Source: Gordius sp. MW1 (Eukaryota; Nematomorpha; Gordioida; Gordea; Gordiidae). From it: a stretch of DNA of 64,000 nt. This document shows positions 1-10,659 of this stretch, in pieces. Position 1 is the stretch's first letter, and the number at the start of each line of letters is the position of its first letter. The notes beneath the pieces were generated by a model, which was not told the DNA's origin, did no database searches, and saw only the letters and a list, made by a program, of their open reading frames with translations. Location: the NCBI GenBank assembly GCA_964036665.1, contig OZ038526.1, positions 19,344,001-19,408,000 on the forward strand. Direction: 5' to 3'. The translations under genes were made by a program, and so were the position numbers.

Positions 1-340
1 TTAAAATGAGGAACTAGGAACTGGAATTAGTTTCATTTTAGGCAAAAGAACTGGAACTTGACAAGTTCTTTAAAAGGAACTTTCAACAGCTCTAACTATT
101 AGGTTCATATTCCCCTTTATAAAATACCTTTGGGAAGTACACAATACAATACCCGCTTTGTTTCGCTCGGTTTTCTTTTAATTTTATCATATACCATTAT
201 ATCTTTGTAGGAAATTTTCTAACTCATGTCCATCGTTAACGCAAAAATTGTATAGGAAGGAAACCGAGACGTTGAGAGCGAATAAATCACGTGAGGAGAA
301 TCACCTGAAATTTGAATGTTTATCAGAATCTGGTTCAAAA
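1..340. other. AT-rich edge sequence without a gene
   Basis: No supportable coding region. The first 90 bases repeat the word GGAACT/AAGTTC several times and may be the end of a mobile element cut by the window edge. Nothing else is recognised. Confidence 0.4.
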
Positions 341-576
341 TCTAATATAGGCAAAATGTAATAAGAACTACATATTATTAAATAAATCACTAAATCTAAT
401 TTTAACCCTTGCCTATATTACATTTAGCCTATATTACATGAAATTTACAAAATAAACGATAATAATATTTACAAAATAAAAGATAATAATATTAGAAAAC
501 TTACCAAACGCGGAGGGTTTTAACTGCGCATGCGCATAAGCAATTCTTGCCTGTATTACATTTTGATCATATTAGA
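341..576. repeat. MITE-like element with TCTAATATAGGC ends
   Basis: The left end reads TCTAATATAGGCAAAATGTA and the right end is its imperfect inverted complement (ATTACATTTTGATCATATTAGA). The interior holds further copies of the word TGTAATATAGGC. A related piece lies at about 60961-61035 with the same GCAAAATGTAATATAGGCAA core. No coding capacity. The family is not recognised and no clear target-site duplication was found. Confidence 0.45.
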
Positions 577-747
577 TTTTAAACAGAAGAGGTTTATCAT
601 TCAACGCTTAATTTTATATGATACGCGTTTTACTTGTATATTCTTACTATTAAAATTACATCGCATAAAAACTAAGCATAAAAACCACGAATAACCAATT
701 CACTATAAATTATTCGATATCAAATGTATTACTTAAACAATTTTAAA

Positions 748-1240
748 ATCCCAAACGTCACTACTACAAATTAAAATACACAACTAAATTTATTATGATA
801 CGATGGAAAATTTAAGCTCGAAATCTGACTCTAGATCTCAGCCTAATTTTTCCAATCTCATTTCTGCGAGAGGGATGAGAAAAAAATTTCTCAAATTATT
901 CGCATCTTAACTTTAAATATATTTTAGAAATACATTTATCATAGAGATTTGACATAAATTTACTTTTCAAGGATGAAAAGCATAAATAATTAAATATCCT
1001 TATCTATAATAATTAATTAAGGCGACAAAATCGCAAGGTTGCTTGTAGTCTTGTAACCGAATTCAATGGCAACACCTAAATAGAATTCGCAAACAATTTT
1101 ATATCTTTAAACTAATTTCAAACGACATCAATCCTCATGGGTTTCACCAGGATTTGCTATAGGGCTTAGAATAAAAAGGTTGATAATATAGGCATGGGTC
1201 TGGTCAGAATTGGAATTAGAGAGGGAGGTAATGTTGCTTT
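748..1240 (+). repeat. Dispersed direct repeat, copy 1
   Basis: Matches 11185-11640 in the same orientation across about 470 bp. Shared words include TTTAAGCTCGAAATCTG, CATTTCTGCGAGAGGGATGA, ATGGCAACACCTAAATA and TTTCAAACGACATCAATCCT. Both copies run into a CATGGG-type MITE at the same place, so the MITE was there before the duplication. Either an unnamed repeat family or an old segmental duplication. Confidence 0.75.
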
Positions 1241-1356
1241 TGGGATAGCAAAAATGATAATTTTGTAATCCAAGCCTTAATAATATTAAATTTCAACAAA
1301 ATTTTGGATTTTAGAGTGGGCACGCCCCTCCTAGACTCAACCTGGCTACGCCGATG
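1193..1356 (+). mobile_element. hAT-type MITE, CATGGGCGTAGCC family (copy A)
   Basis: A 164-bp element beginning CATGGGTCTGGTC and ending GGCTACGCCGATG. The interior (GGAATTAGAG near the left, CAACAAAATTTTGGATTTTA near the right) is shared with the other copies of the family. It is flanked by AATATAGG and AAGATAGG, a 7-of-8 match to an 8-bp target-site duplication. Non-coding. Confidence 0.75.
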
Positions 1357-1364
1357 AAGATAGG

Positions 1365-1684
1365 AATGGAGAAAATGATGAATAATTGAAATATGAATTT
1401 AAATTTAATTAAATAAGAATTTTGATTTAAATGGGTCTTCTCACTGGTATTACTACTCTAAAATAGTATTTTTAAAGGATTTAAAAATAATGAAAATCTA
1501 GCCAACGGCTCTAAGAAGGAACGAAATTATGTTAGCACAAAAACGAGACGATATGATGTCATACATATAGATAGTTTCTGCGAAAAATTTAGGGAACTAT
1601 TACATTGGAAGCCCCTAGGCAGCTAAGGTGTTGATTTAAAGGTTTTGCAGAGCATAGAGCATCTATTCATCTTTTACTTAAACA
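1365..1684. other. Sequence upstream of the FN3/Cys gene
   Basis: AT-rich with no repeat recognised. It may hold the promoter of the gene that starts at 1685, but no clear TATA box at a fitting distance was found. Confidence 0.3.
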
Positions 1685-2236
1685 ATGTTACCAAAAATTT
1701 TTGTTGTACTTTTTATAATCATTCGTATGGGATATGGTAAGAACTATTAGATATAACATCAAATTATTACTTTTTTTTTACAAATTTTAATATTAAATCT
1801 TCCTAAAACTTGCTTTTGTTTGATAATAATAGGTTATTCAAATCGCCTCATAAAGTTGAATGATACACCTGATGAATTAGGTATAATATTTAAATGATTA
1901 AAATTCATTCCTTATTTTTTTTTAATTTATTTTATAATAGCCATATACGTGGAAGAAGTTGGAAAGCTCAGATACAAGCTTCATATACACCAACCCAAAT
2001 ACTCGGTTGATTATTTTAAAATTTTGTTAAAGAATTCAAGATGGGGAAATAAAGTATTAGCTGTAAGTTATTAATTTATAAATATAATTTCCTATAATTA
2101 TATTTAATTTTCTTCTATTTTTAATAAAAGAAAATTATATATTTTTCTATATCCACAGACTACGACCACAAAAAATATTTTTAATTTTTCAGTTCCTACA
2201 AACGATAATTACTATCTTGAAGTTACTCCAGTTTAA
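1685..2236 (+). CDS. Secreted protein with an FN3-like fold, exons 1-3
   Basis: Three exons fit GT-AG rules: 1685-1736, 1941-2062 and 2159-2236. Together they encode 83 residues. Residues 1-17 (MLPKIFVVLFIIIRMGY) form a hydrophobic signal peptide. The rest has the alternating pattern of a fibronectin-III or Ig-like beta sandwich (YFKILLKNSRW, IFNFSVPTNDNYYLEVTPV). Donors are GTAAGA and GTAAGT; acceptors are ATAATAG and CCACAG. The frame ends at TAA 2234-2236, overlapping AATAAA, so this may be a complete short transcript. Alternatively it is the 5' part of the gene whose further exons lie at 2764-6869; exon 3 ends in phase 0 while the next exon needs one carried-in base, so the join is unresolved. 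I do not recognise the family. Exon structure is inferred from splice signals and open frame only. Confidence 0.6.
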
Positions 2237-2238
2237 AT

Positions 2239-2244
2239 AATAAA
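2239..2244 (+). promoter_or_regulatory. Poly(A) signal AATAAA
   Basis: A canonical AATAAA two bases after the stop codon of the three-exon frame. It supports a short transcript ending here, but single hexamers are common in AT-rich DNA. Confidence 0.35.
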
Positions 2245-2763
2245 GAAAATGAATTCCTAATGGGCACGTACTATTTTATGAGCGGTATAGCATTTAAGTC
2301 AATTAAAAGTTATTTATACAATTAATACGAATGTATATAAGGTTAATTATGTAGAGAGACCAATATATAAATCTTCAATTTTTAATCACTTTTACTCACA
2401 TTTTGCCTTGTCCGAATAGCAATTGTTTTTAAGCTCGTTTAAAATCAACGACTTGATTGAATTTTATAAGAGGATAAACATTTAGCAATTCATTATATTA
2501 TTAGCAATAGATTCATTGTTAATCTTTTAAAAATTCAATGCTGTCCTTATTCACTTAATGAAAGAATACATATTAAACTCGGATGAAGTAAAAGTAATGA
2601 ATCCTCTAAGATAAGCCACCAAAACTTAGGTTAACTCAAATTTTGATCTTAAAAAATTTGGTGAAGATATTAAGTTACTGCGACGCTAGAGACTATCTTA
2701 TAATTTAAATAAGTTTGTTTATATTTTTTATAAAAAAATAATTTTTATAAAACAAATTTCAAG
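2245..2763. other. Intron or intergenic spacer
   Basis: AT-rich. I looked for a linking exon that would carry phase 0 to phase 1 between the neighbouring coding exons and found none with good splice sites and an open frame. Confidence 0.35.
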
Positions 2764-5700
2764 GTGAAGATAAATGTATATCAAATTTCATCTCCCAATG
2801 CAATCCTCCTCCATCCAGTTGTGAAACACCTTTCTGCTATAAAGTGCCTAATGCAGTCTGTAACGAATCTTTGGTTTGCAGTAATTGCGACAGACAATAT
2901 TTCCTCAACGGTAAAAGAGTAAAATGCCAAAGTAATGTCATTCACATATAAATTGAACATTCATTGATTCCATTGCAGATGAGCTGTTGGCTCCGAGAAG
3001 CTTTATGATCCGTGCAACACCAAACGAAGTGGAGATTAAATTTAAGCCGTCCAAAATAGTTTCAAGATTTAACATCACCTACACTCATAACGATGAAAGC
3101 AAATATCTACAGGGCGTAAGCATTTAATTAGATATACTTACAGAGGTTAGATTTGTTAAAAAGCTTCTGCCCACGGCCCGATAATTTGCCAGCCAAAGAC
3201 CCCAATCTTCAAAACTGCCCCATTTAAAATATTAATTTGTTAAATTTTTATTCTCGATTATTTTGGATAGGACTATGAGACAACACGAAAGCTAATAAAA
3301 TAATACACGAAAACAAATTAATGTATTATATAAAAAATCTTATTGAGCCTGAAGCTTGAAATCTAAATCTACGACAGTTGCCCAATCTGTGGCCTGGAGG
3401 GATGGGCAGCGGGCTCGGCTTCTCTGATTGATAATTTTAATACAAAATTATTTTTACCAATGGATCTTGTTATATTAAAATCAAAATTCAACGGTATTCT
3501 ATTTTTGAATTCTCCCCTTTGGAAACTGCTCGGTCTCTTTTAAAACGTGTTTCAAATCACTTAGATGGTTTAGGTAAATAATTAAGCGCTGGCTATTTCT
3601 TTTATATCTATTTTGATAAAAGAATATAAAACATCTAAGAATTTGTTAATTAGCGCGTTTTCTGATTGAAATTTATAAACCAAATGAATTTGTCATTTTG
3701 TTATGAATTTTATAGCGCCATTTGCATCTCAATTAATTTGTAAAATTATTCTGCATAAATATATCGGCGGGATGTGTTTATAAAGTTTATGATGGTTAGT
3801 AATATCAATGGTTATTGACCAATACTGTCCATGTTATTATAAAAATTATAATCACATTTAGGACGGCGGTCGTTTTCCGCAAGATATTGTAATGCCTGAA
3901 TAAGTAAGAGTTAAGCAGTCCATTAGTCTTTGAACCCCTGGCCACTTAGCGCATTAAATGAACCAGTTTAAAAGGTTAGCTGTCAATAACAATAAGTCAG
4001 CCTTTATATATTTTGCATTTAAACCGTTTGGACCCTTCATACGATCAGCCACTTGTATAATTTTGGAACTGATTTAAAACAATTTTCGCATGTCATTTAA
4101 TTATACGTCCTTTCAAATTATTTTAGATGACAAAAATAAAGCTCGCTTTCAGTGGCGTAGCTAGCCTTTTTGCCTTGGGGGGGCTGAGCTGGTCAAGCCA
4201 TGGGGGGGGACAAAAAAATTTTTACTACTAAAACCTTTAAAAATTAACAAAATTATGTTTTGCCCCCCCCCCTAAAACCTGGATACGACCATGGGTCAAA
4301 CTCAAATGAAAAATTTTTCCCTCATAAACGTTGGACAAACTTAAAATTCCGCTACTACTTGTGTATTTTTTTTAATAACATCGCACTGGTATGTCTTAGA
4401 CCCTCATGTTTATAGGGCATAAATTAAATAAAATTTATTCATTAATAAAACAAAGTAATGTAGTTGAAACAATATAGAAAATTTCACTTGGTATAATAAG
4501 TTTTTGTATAAATGAATTGTAAGGGCACAAAGTGGAACGGGGATATTGACAAGAAATCGTTGACATTTTAAAAAATAATACAAATAGTAAAAAAACTATA
4601 CAAAGTTTTTATAAAAATATTTTATTGCCACAATCCCAAAAAATCTGGCCATATATATATAACAAATTTTAATTTCACATATGCAATATTTGCAGCATTT
4701 TCAGGCAGCATTTATATCAGGAAAACAATGAGAATATTTAAAAGCCTTTTTAAGGCTAGATCCTCAAAAGGCGTAATTATAACATAAAATATAAAAAAAA
4801 TTAATTATAAATTAAAATTCGTTTGAGAAGAGTATTTAGAAGTTATTGCCCATGATGAATTATAGATATATTTGCACAACCCCCCCCCCCCCCTTACACC
4901 ACAAAAAAATTAAAATGAAGTAATAAATTTAACGGCTAAATGAACCTTAAAATATTCTGTCAAAATTAAATGAATCAAAATTTTACTTAATAATTTTAGA
5001 TGAAATTATAGATGTGAGATACAGAACAACTTAGCGTTTGTGTACATTTTGTTGAATCCAATGGTACACCAAAAGAAATTTTTTGGGGATTTTTATCCCT
5101 TGCAAGTTTTGATGCGTTATTGTCTACTAAATTCAGGAATTTGTTATTAATATTAATTTATCAAACCTTTGATGGGATATCACTAATAAAGGGGAAAAAT
5201 GGTGTCCAAACTATTTTTTGGAAAATCACTGGCTTTATATGTGCATGTGGTACATAAAAATATGCAAAATATGTTAAACAATAAGCATGTGAAATGGACA
5301 ATTAAATTGAATCCAGGATGGAATTTTCGTAAATTTAATAATATTTCAATATATTTTGAAACGTTTAAAACAAGTTTAAAAGCCCAGATAATTTTTCATT
5401 AAATATTAAAATTAGTCTTTTAATAGTAGTTCATTACGCCTTTTACTCGATGTTGCAAACGAATTTATAATATCGTCCGGGGGAATAACATCTATAAAGT
5501 CATGTTCTAAGCTCAATAAAGCTAAGGAAGATAACCTATCTTGTCCAATTGAAGTTATAGGGATAGTTAAAATTATTCTATTGAGGGCAAAATTTTAATA
5601 AGTGAAAAAATATTATTGCATTTTATTTACATAAATTTTTGCCATTTTTATTTCGGCATCTTGCAGTTTTAATTCATAATGGTTAATTACTTCTGATAAA

Positions 5701-6869
5701 AGAGATTTATCGCAAAAAAGGGGATGAAGGGTTTAAACCTTCCATGGGCTTAGCCAAGGGGGGGGGGGGGGCAGGGAGGGGCGGCCGCCCCCCTCTAAAT
5801 CCAAAATTTTGTTGCAATTTATTAAAATTATGGCTGAAATTTGAAAAAATAATCATTTTGCCCCCTCCTAAATCATTATTGCCCCTCTAATTCAAATTCT
5901 GGCTATGCCCATGAAACCTTCTAAGGACCTATATAGATTACAAATAATTTACGAAAATCTTTGGTTTAATTCTGCTCGAAATCCATTAATGAATTGGTAG
6001 ATTCAAAAGAGTAAAAAGTGTCATACTTTTTTGATTTTTTAATACGTTTATAAGGTGCTTAATCAAAAATTGAAGCTAAATCTCTCGCCTTATTATAAAG
6101 AATTTATAGTGATCCTCATTTCTAATATCATTTAAAGTTAATATAAGGCTATTAACCGTTAAAATTGCATTTATTTAAAAAATATTTAGGCTTTATATTA
6201 AAAGTTATATTCAAAGATAATTATAATCTTCATATTTTTTCTTAATTGAGATAAAATAAAAAAATGGCTTACGGGGCCCCGGGGCCCAAGATTTTTCCCT
6301 TGGGGGGGCCCATGGGGCCCGGTTTTTGCTCTTGGGTGGGCCCGGGCCCCCTGGTCCCCCCCCTAGCTACGCCACTGCTCGCTTTAGGTCATCATGACGC
6401 TTTGATACCCATGTTAGTGAAACCAATGACTAAAGCAGGCTACGGCATAACATCAGCGCAGAAATGGATTTATTACAGGAGAAGTATCGGTAAATTAGAT
6501 TTTTTCATTTAGTGATGTTTGTTCTGAAGATTAACTCAATATTAACTGGAAACTTCTCTAGTATTTAAATTGGGGTGTGAGGAAGAGAAAGTTTTAATAT
6601 ACATATATAAACTAAAAAGTTAGACGCGACAGGACATACGGGACATTTTTTCTACAGTGGGATATAAAATGTATTTGCAATTATCCCCCTGGCTAAGCCC
6701 TGACTAATTAGTATTGGGCTTATTAATTTTAGGTAGGACTGGCAATCCGATCGACAACTTGTGCCAACACTGCAACGTCAACCATAATGATTTGCCATGC
6801 TTCCAATGTCGGCCAATCCCAACTAACAACGTTAAAACTAGCATAGAGTTTCAAAAAGTCGAATACTAA
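2764..6869 (+). CDS. FN3/cysteine-rich extracellular protein, four exons, one split by a hAT insertion
   Basis: Exons 2764-2910, 2979-3115, 4127-6489 (4150-6385 is inserted transposon plus one target-site copy) and 6733-6869 join in frame (phases 1, 0, 1) with GT-AG borders and end at TAA 6867-6869. The first encodes a nine-cysteine module (NPPPSSCETPFCYKVPNAVC, SLVCSNC). The second and third form a fibronectin-III-like domain (FMIRATPNEVEIKFKPSK, RFNITYTH, AGYGITSAQKWIYYRRS). The last adds LCQHCNVNHNDLPCFQCRP and a short tail with no membrane helix. Such order suggests a secreted or extracellular binding protein; the function is unknown. The hAT enters within a CTC-GCT-TTA codon run and its own frames are closed, so this allele should give a truncated or mis-spliced product unless the insert is spliced out. 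It is probably continuous with the exons at 1685-2236. Confidence 0.6.
3116..4126 (+). other. Intron of the FN3/Cys gene with decayed repeat
   Basis: A 1.0 kb intron with donor GTAAGC and acceptor ATTTTAG. The segment 3165-3425 carries words such as CCACGGCCCGAT and GGGCAGCGGGCTCGGC resembling the GGCCCG-rich ends of the hATs at 28050 and 7338, so it may be a decayed relative. The rest is AT-rich and featureless. Confidence 0.4.
4198..4294. repeat. Possible small nested element with CCATGG ends
   Basis: Bounded by CCATGG on both sides, with a G8 run at one end and a C10-11 run at the other. The flanks GGTCAAG and GTCAAAC are only partly alike. It may be a small G-rich MITE inside the hAT, or simply part of the hAT terminus. 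Confidence 0.3.
5743..5913 (-). mobile_element. hAT-type MITE, CATGGGCGTAGCC family (copy B), nested in the hAT
   Basis: A 171-bp element with ends CATGGGCTTAGCC and GGCTATGCCCATG and an exact 8-bp duplication AAACCTTC at 5735-5742 and 5914-5921. The homologous hAT copy at 42057 has a single AAACCTTC (reverse strand, about 42694-42701) and no insert, so it shows the empty site. The element therefore entered this hAT copy after the copies separated. Contains a G16 run. Confidence 0.92.
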
Positions 6870-8780
6870 ATAGGTAGACAGGGGGAGGTAAGAAGGGCTA
6901 ATGCCTCCCCCCCCCCCCCTATAATATTCAATTTTAAATTATATCAACATAGATAAAATTTAATAAAACCATCCATTTATCATCATAAATATATTACCAA
7001 ACACTTTTTAAATACCTGATTATGCTCACGCTCTCGGAAAAAACCTTTGTATTAGTGAATTTTAATGATATAACTTGATTCTTTTATCAAGGTTTTATTA
7101 TATATAATAAAAATGAAATAAAAGGAATTAATTAAGTTGATTAAATTTTTATAATGAAATTTACAGAATCTGTTAAAATTTGGGATTAGTAATACTAAAC
7201 GTGATAATCTTTATATTACATCTTGTTAAATAATATCAATCAAATGCATCGATCGATGTTCAATATATAATAGATTTTGTCAATTAATCTTTACTAGAGC
7301 AATTTAATTTTCCACAGTACGTATTTAGGCAACAGTTAGAGCCTCGTAAAATGTTCCACAGCCCGAGCCCGGCCTGAGCCCGAAGTCTAAATTTTTATTT
7401 TGCCCAAGCCCGGCACGAGCCCGAAAGCCTTTTTTTATTCTTGGCCCGACCCGAGCCCGACTCAATTTTTCAAAATAAAACAGGTGATAATTTTATTTTT
7501 GAAAATTATTTCACCATATAAAAATAAAATTATTATTACTCTCTTAATTTAAATCTAGGATACGTTTGAATAAATCCATTTTCACTTCTTACAGTTTATT
7601 AAACTAATAATCTAAAACTAAAAATCGAACTTTTAAAAAAATTTATCTATTAACAGATAAGAATATATATAAATACTTGAATAAGATTTTCTACTCTCAT
7701 TAAATTTTTTTAAATATTATTACCAAATTCTGTAGTATGGTATAGGAAGGAGGTTTCAAGTTAAAACCCCTTCCCGCCTCCCATATTTTATGAAAAACCA
7801 CAACAATATTAATAGGACTCTTATTACCGAAAATTAATTTATTAATTAATTTCCTTAAATGATTTAAGATTTAAATATGAATGTATATGTTATGACAGAG
7901 AGGTTAAAAGTTTGGCAAACCAGTTCTATTACTCAACCTTGCCCAATCCAATATGAAAGCAATTTTAATTATTAATTCCTTCTATAAAAAAATTATCCCA
8001 ACTTCTGAATTTAAGGAGGAAGATGCTACTTGCTTATTTAAAAGATCCTTTTTTAATTGCGAGTGTTAATACTACAAGAGCAAAATCTTAAAACACAAAC
8101 AATTATTTTAAAAGTAGTTTTAAGCTATTATCTTTATAAACTGAATGTGCCAATTGTACAGTGAAGATTTGTGATCAAATTCAACTAAGAATTAAAATCC
8201 TCATAATTTACTAAATTGATTTAAGTTTACTTTTAGATGATCATGACATAGACAACTTTATTCAAGCAAATGTAGTTAACAACGGTAAAGTTAAAACTAC
8301 GAAATTCCGGCCAGCGGATGGCCTATAAATATGCCGGGCATGGATGGGCCTTTTGTTGAAGAAAATTACGGGCGGATATAGCAAACGGTCTTGGGCCCTA
8401 TTAGTAGCCGCGGCACCGCTCAGCACATTTGTCTGAATAAATTTTTTTATTTTTTTACGTATAAGAAATGGTATGATTTTTATGATGTTTATCAAATTTT
8501 TAGCCATTTAATATTTACAATAATGATTTTATTAATATTCGATTTTGCTTTTCCTTTTTTTATGGAACTTGTGACTTTTAGATAAATGGATCGCGGAAGT
8601 TTAAATTTTTTCTTAAGATTAAAAATCAACAAAACTAGGTTATTTTTTAATAGATATATCTTGCTTACAGTTACGCTTGTACGTGTTTGTTATTTCTATC
8701 AACACGCATGTAAATTTGTATACGCATATAATATCGAATTTTTATATTTCGATTGATTATTTTATCCTATGATTTTTCTT
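6870..8780. other. Intergenic AT-rich stretch with degenerate CCCGAGCCC repeat
   Basis: No gene. Holds a long C run at about 6907-6920. At 7338-7480 TAGAGCCTCG is followed by CCCGAGCCCGG words, resembling the end of a hAT of the TAGAG(G/A)CCTGCA type whose other end is lost. The open frames at 8262-8585 have no family resemblance. Confidence 0.4.
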
Positions 8781-9117
8781 AATCGAATAAGTATGTCTGA
8801 GATACGCCGTTTTACAAGGGATGGGAAAAATCTTTAACTTTTGTATAAGGGTACACGGGGGGGGGGAAATTTAAATATGCGAGTATCTCCGGATACGTCA
8901 ACAAGTAAAAAGAATTTTTCATCTAGTAAGTACCATAAAAATTGAAACCTTAAATGCTTTTTGATAAATTAAGAAGCATGGCTAGATTGGCATTGATAAT
9001 TCCACACATTTTCACACTTAGCTATGGATGACTTGTAGGTAATTATAATCATCTTCTTTTAAAATCTCTTTAATTACGTCGCTAGTGATTACTAATAATA
9101 ATCTGTGACAGGCACAC
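8781..9117 (+). repeat. 337-bp direct repeat, copy 1
   Basis: Nearly identical to 9287-9624, differing at only a few positions and in one G-run length. Starts AATCGAATAAGTATGTCTGA and ends CTGTGACAGGCACAC. Separated from copy 2 by about 170 bp bounded by G-rich tracts. No coding potential seen. A recent local duplication. Confidence 0.95.
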
Positions 9118-9286
9118 ATGGGGGGGGGGAGGGGGATAGTAACACACGTATTGAAAATTAAATGAAAGGAAAAGTACCACATAAAAAGTATGTTCAGTGA
9201 TACAGCAGATGTTTTAACGTGTGTATGATCAAAAGAATCTCACAATCAACGAACTTGCAATTAATGTATAAAGAAAGGAGGGGGGG

Positions 9287-9624
9287 AATCGAATAAGTAT
9301 GTCTGAGATACGCCGTTTTACAAGGGATGGGAAAAATCTTTAACTTTTGTATAAGGGTACATGGGGGGGGGGGAAATTTAAATATGCGAGTATCTCCGGA
9401 TACGATAACAAGTAAAAAGAATTTTTCATCTAGTAAGTACCATAAAAATTGAAACCTTAAATGCTTTTTGATAAGTTAAGAAGCATGGCTAGATTGGCAT
9501 TGATAATTCCACACATTTTCACACTTAGCTATGGATGACTTGTAGGTAATTATAATCATCTTCTTTTAAAATCTCTTTAATTACGTCGCTAGTGATTACT
9601 AATAATAATCTGTGACAGGCACAC
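9287..9624 (+). repeat. 337-bp direct repeat, copy 2
   Basis: The partner of 8781-9117. It begins directly after a G-rich tract (AAGGAGGGGGGG), which fits a duplication whose breakpoint lay in a G run. Confidence 0.95.
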
Positions 9625-9786
9625 CTGTTTTTCAATTTATACAAAATAACTGTTATTGAACAGTTACTTAAATAATGTAAACAACTACAGTTACAATTTC
9701 CTTAAAATAAAATTATCTAATTGTAGTTAATTTTTGAAAAAAAAACACTAATTCCGAAACTAATTTAATGAAACTAGTTACTTAAC

Positions 9787-9931
9787 CATGTAAGCAGGAT
9801 TGAAGCTATAGGGGGCAATAATAAATTTAGGGAGGGGTAAAATAATTTTTTTTATTATATTAAATTTTAAAGAGTTTTTGAATTTAGAGGGGGCAGCTGT
9901 TCCTCCCTGCTTACCACTGGCTACGCCCATG
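9787..9931 (+). mobile_element. hAT-type MITE, CATGGGCGTAGCC family (copy C)
   Basis: A 145-bp element starting CATGTAAGCAGG and ending TGGCTACGCCCATG, with an exact 8-bp duplication TACTTAAC at 9779-9786 and 9932-9939. The interior has the family words GGGGGCAATAATAAATTTAG and GGGGGCAGC. Confidence 0.88.
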
Positions 9932-9939
9932 TACTTAAC

Positions 9940-10329
9940 AGCTCTATGTTTACCATAGGCCTAGCCAGGATTACCTTATGGGGGGGGGGGAGGGGGGTTT
10001 CAAAAAAGTTTGATAAAAAATATTATTAAACAAAAAAATTTATGTACAGTAGTCGCGGAGGCAGGAGTGCCAAAGAATTTCGATTAAAAAAACTAATTAG
10101 AATTATATAAACTCAATATCTACGTTAATAATATCTTCAGGGAGGCAAATTGCATAGAGCTCCTTCCAATTTTCTTGTTTGTGCTAATATGGCTCATTGT
10201 GTGAACTAAACACCTGCATGGGCCTTTTAGGCTTAATTTGCCCATGGTGATTTTCAGCTTGATGTAAAAAAATTCTTTGGGATCTTGTGTTATGAGGTTA
10301 TATATTTTTATATTTGTTTGCGGATTGGC
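9940..10329. other. Intergenic with G-run repeat remnants
   Basis: AGGCCTAGCCAGGATTACC followed by a G10AG6 run at about 9955-9997 looks like one end of another small element. The segment 10247-10310 (CCATGGTGATTTTCAGCTTG) resembles 24991-25055, an unnamed short repeat. No gene. Confidence 0.35.
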
Positions 10330-10650
10330 TGCCCTCGGGACTTAAATTACCGAGGGTCGGAAAGCTTTTACAAAATACCCGATCATTTCATTTATTGTGG
10401 AACGACGGGGATGCCGCCCCTTGCTGTATTGGCAGTGTAAAGGATGATGACCGTTTGCTAGAACGTGTTAGCGACAGAGGTCGCGGTTGAAGGGAGACAC
10501 AATGTCGCAGCCGAGGCGTAGGCCTACAGCTATTTGAAATTCCTCGCCCTAGAAGTATTACCCTAGGAGGGCTTCGAGCCATTCGTAACCCCCGAAGGAT
10601 GCCCAATTGAAGTGGAAATTTCCCAAAGTTGGGCTGTTCAAAGAGAGGTA
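10330..10650 (+). pseudogene. GC-rich patch, possible decayed coding fragment
   Basis: Base composition rises sharply above the surroundings. On the + strand one frame reads AYSYLKFLALEVLP and, after a stop, EGFEPFVTPEGCPIEVEIS, ending QSWAVQRE just before a good donor (GAG|GTAAGA, 10648-10656). Two in-frame stops (GCG-TAG-GCC, CCC-TAG-GAG) argue for a decayed exon or an old mobile-element fragment. Family not recognised. The 105-codon frame on the minus strand is rich in Arg/Ser/Pro and looks like a shadow. Confidence 0.25.
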
Positions 10651-10659
10651 AGATACTTA

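Larger units (their letters stand above)
4150..6377 (-). mobile_element. hAT transposon inserted in a coding exon
   Basis: A 2228-bp element with terminal inverted repeats CAGTGGCGTAGCTAG and CTAGCTACGCCACTG, flanked by perfect 8-bp duplications CTCGCTTT at 4142-4149 and 6378-6385. Eight-bp duplications and CAGTGGCGTAGC-type ends are typical of hAT. The coding direction is minus: 5100-6260 matches the copy at 42057-43460 in reverse, including the C-terminal dimerisation region (LSSLALLSLEHDF), but it lacks the stretch just before that (SCSCERSFSLLKR in the other copy) and has many stops, so it is non-autonomous. The subterminal 6264-6360 is GC-rich with GGGGCCC palindromes. A MITE is nested at 5743-5913. 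Confidence 0.9.

Noticed and set aside
5199-5402. 67-codon open frame on the + strand
   Set aside because: It lies antisense to the hAT transposon; the same sequence is the 3' untranslated/C-terminal region of the reverse-oriented element.
6264-6512. 82-codon Gly/Pro-rich frame
   Set aside because: It runs across the GC-rich hAT terminus into the interrupted exon; composition is a by-product of GGGGCCC palindromes.
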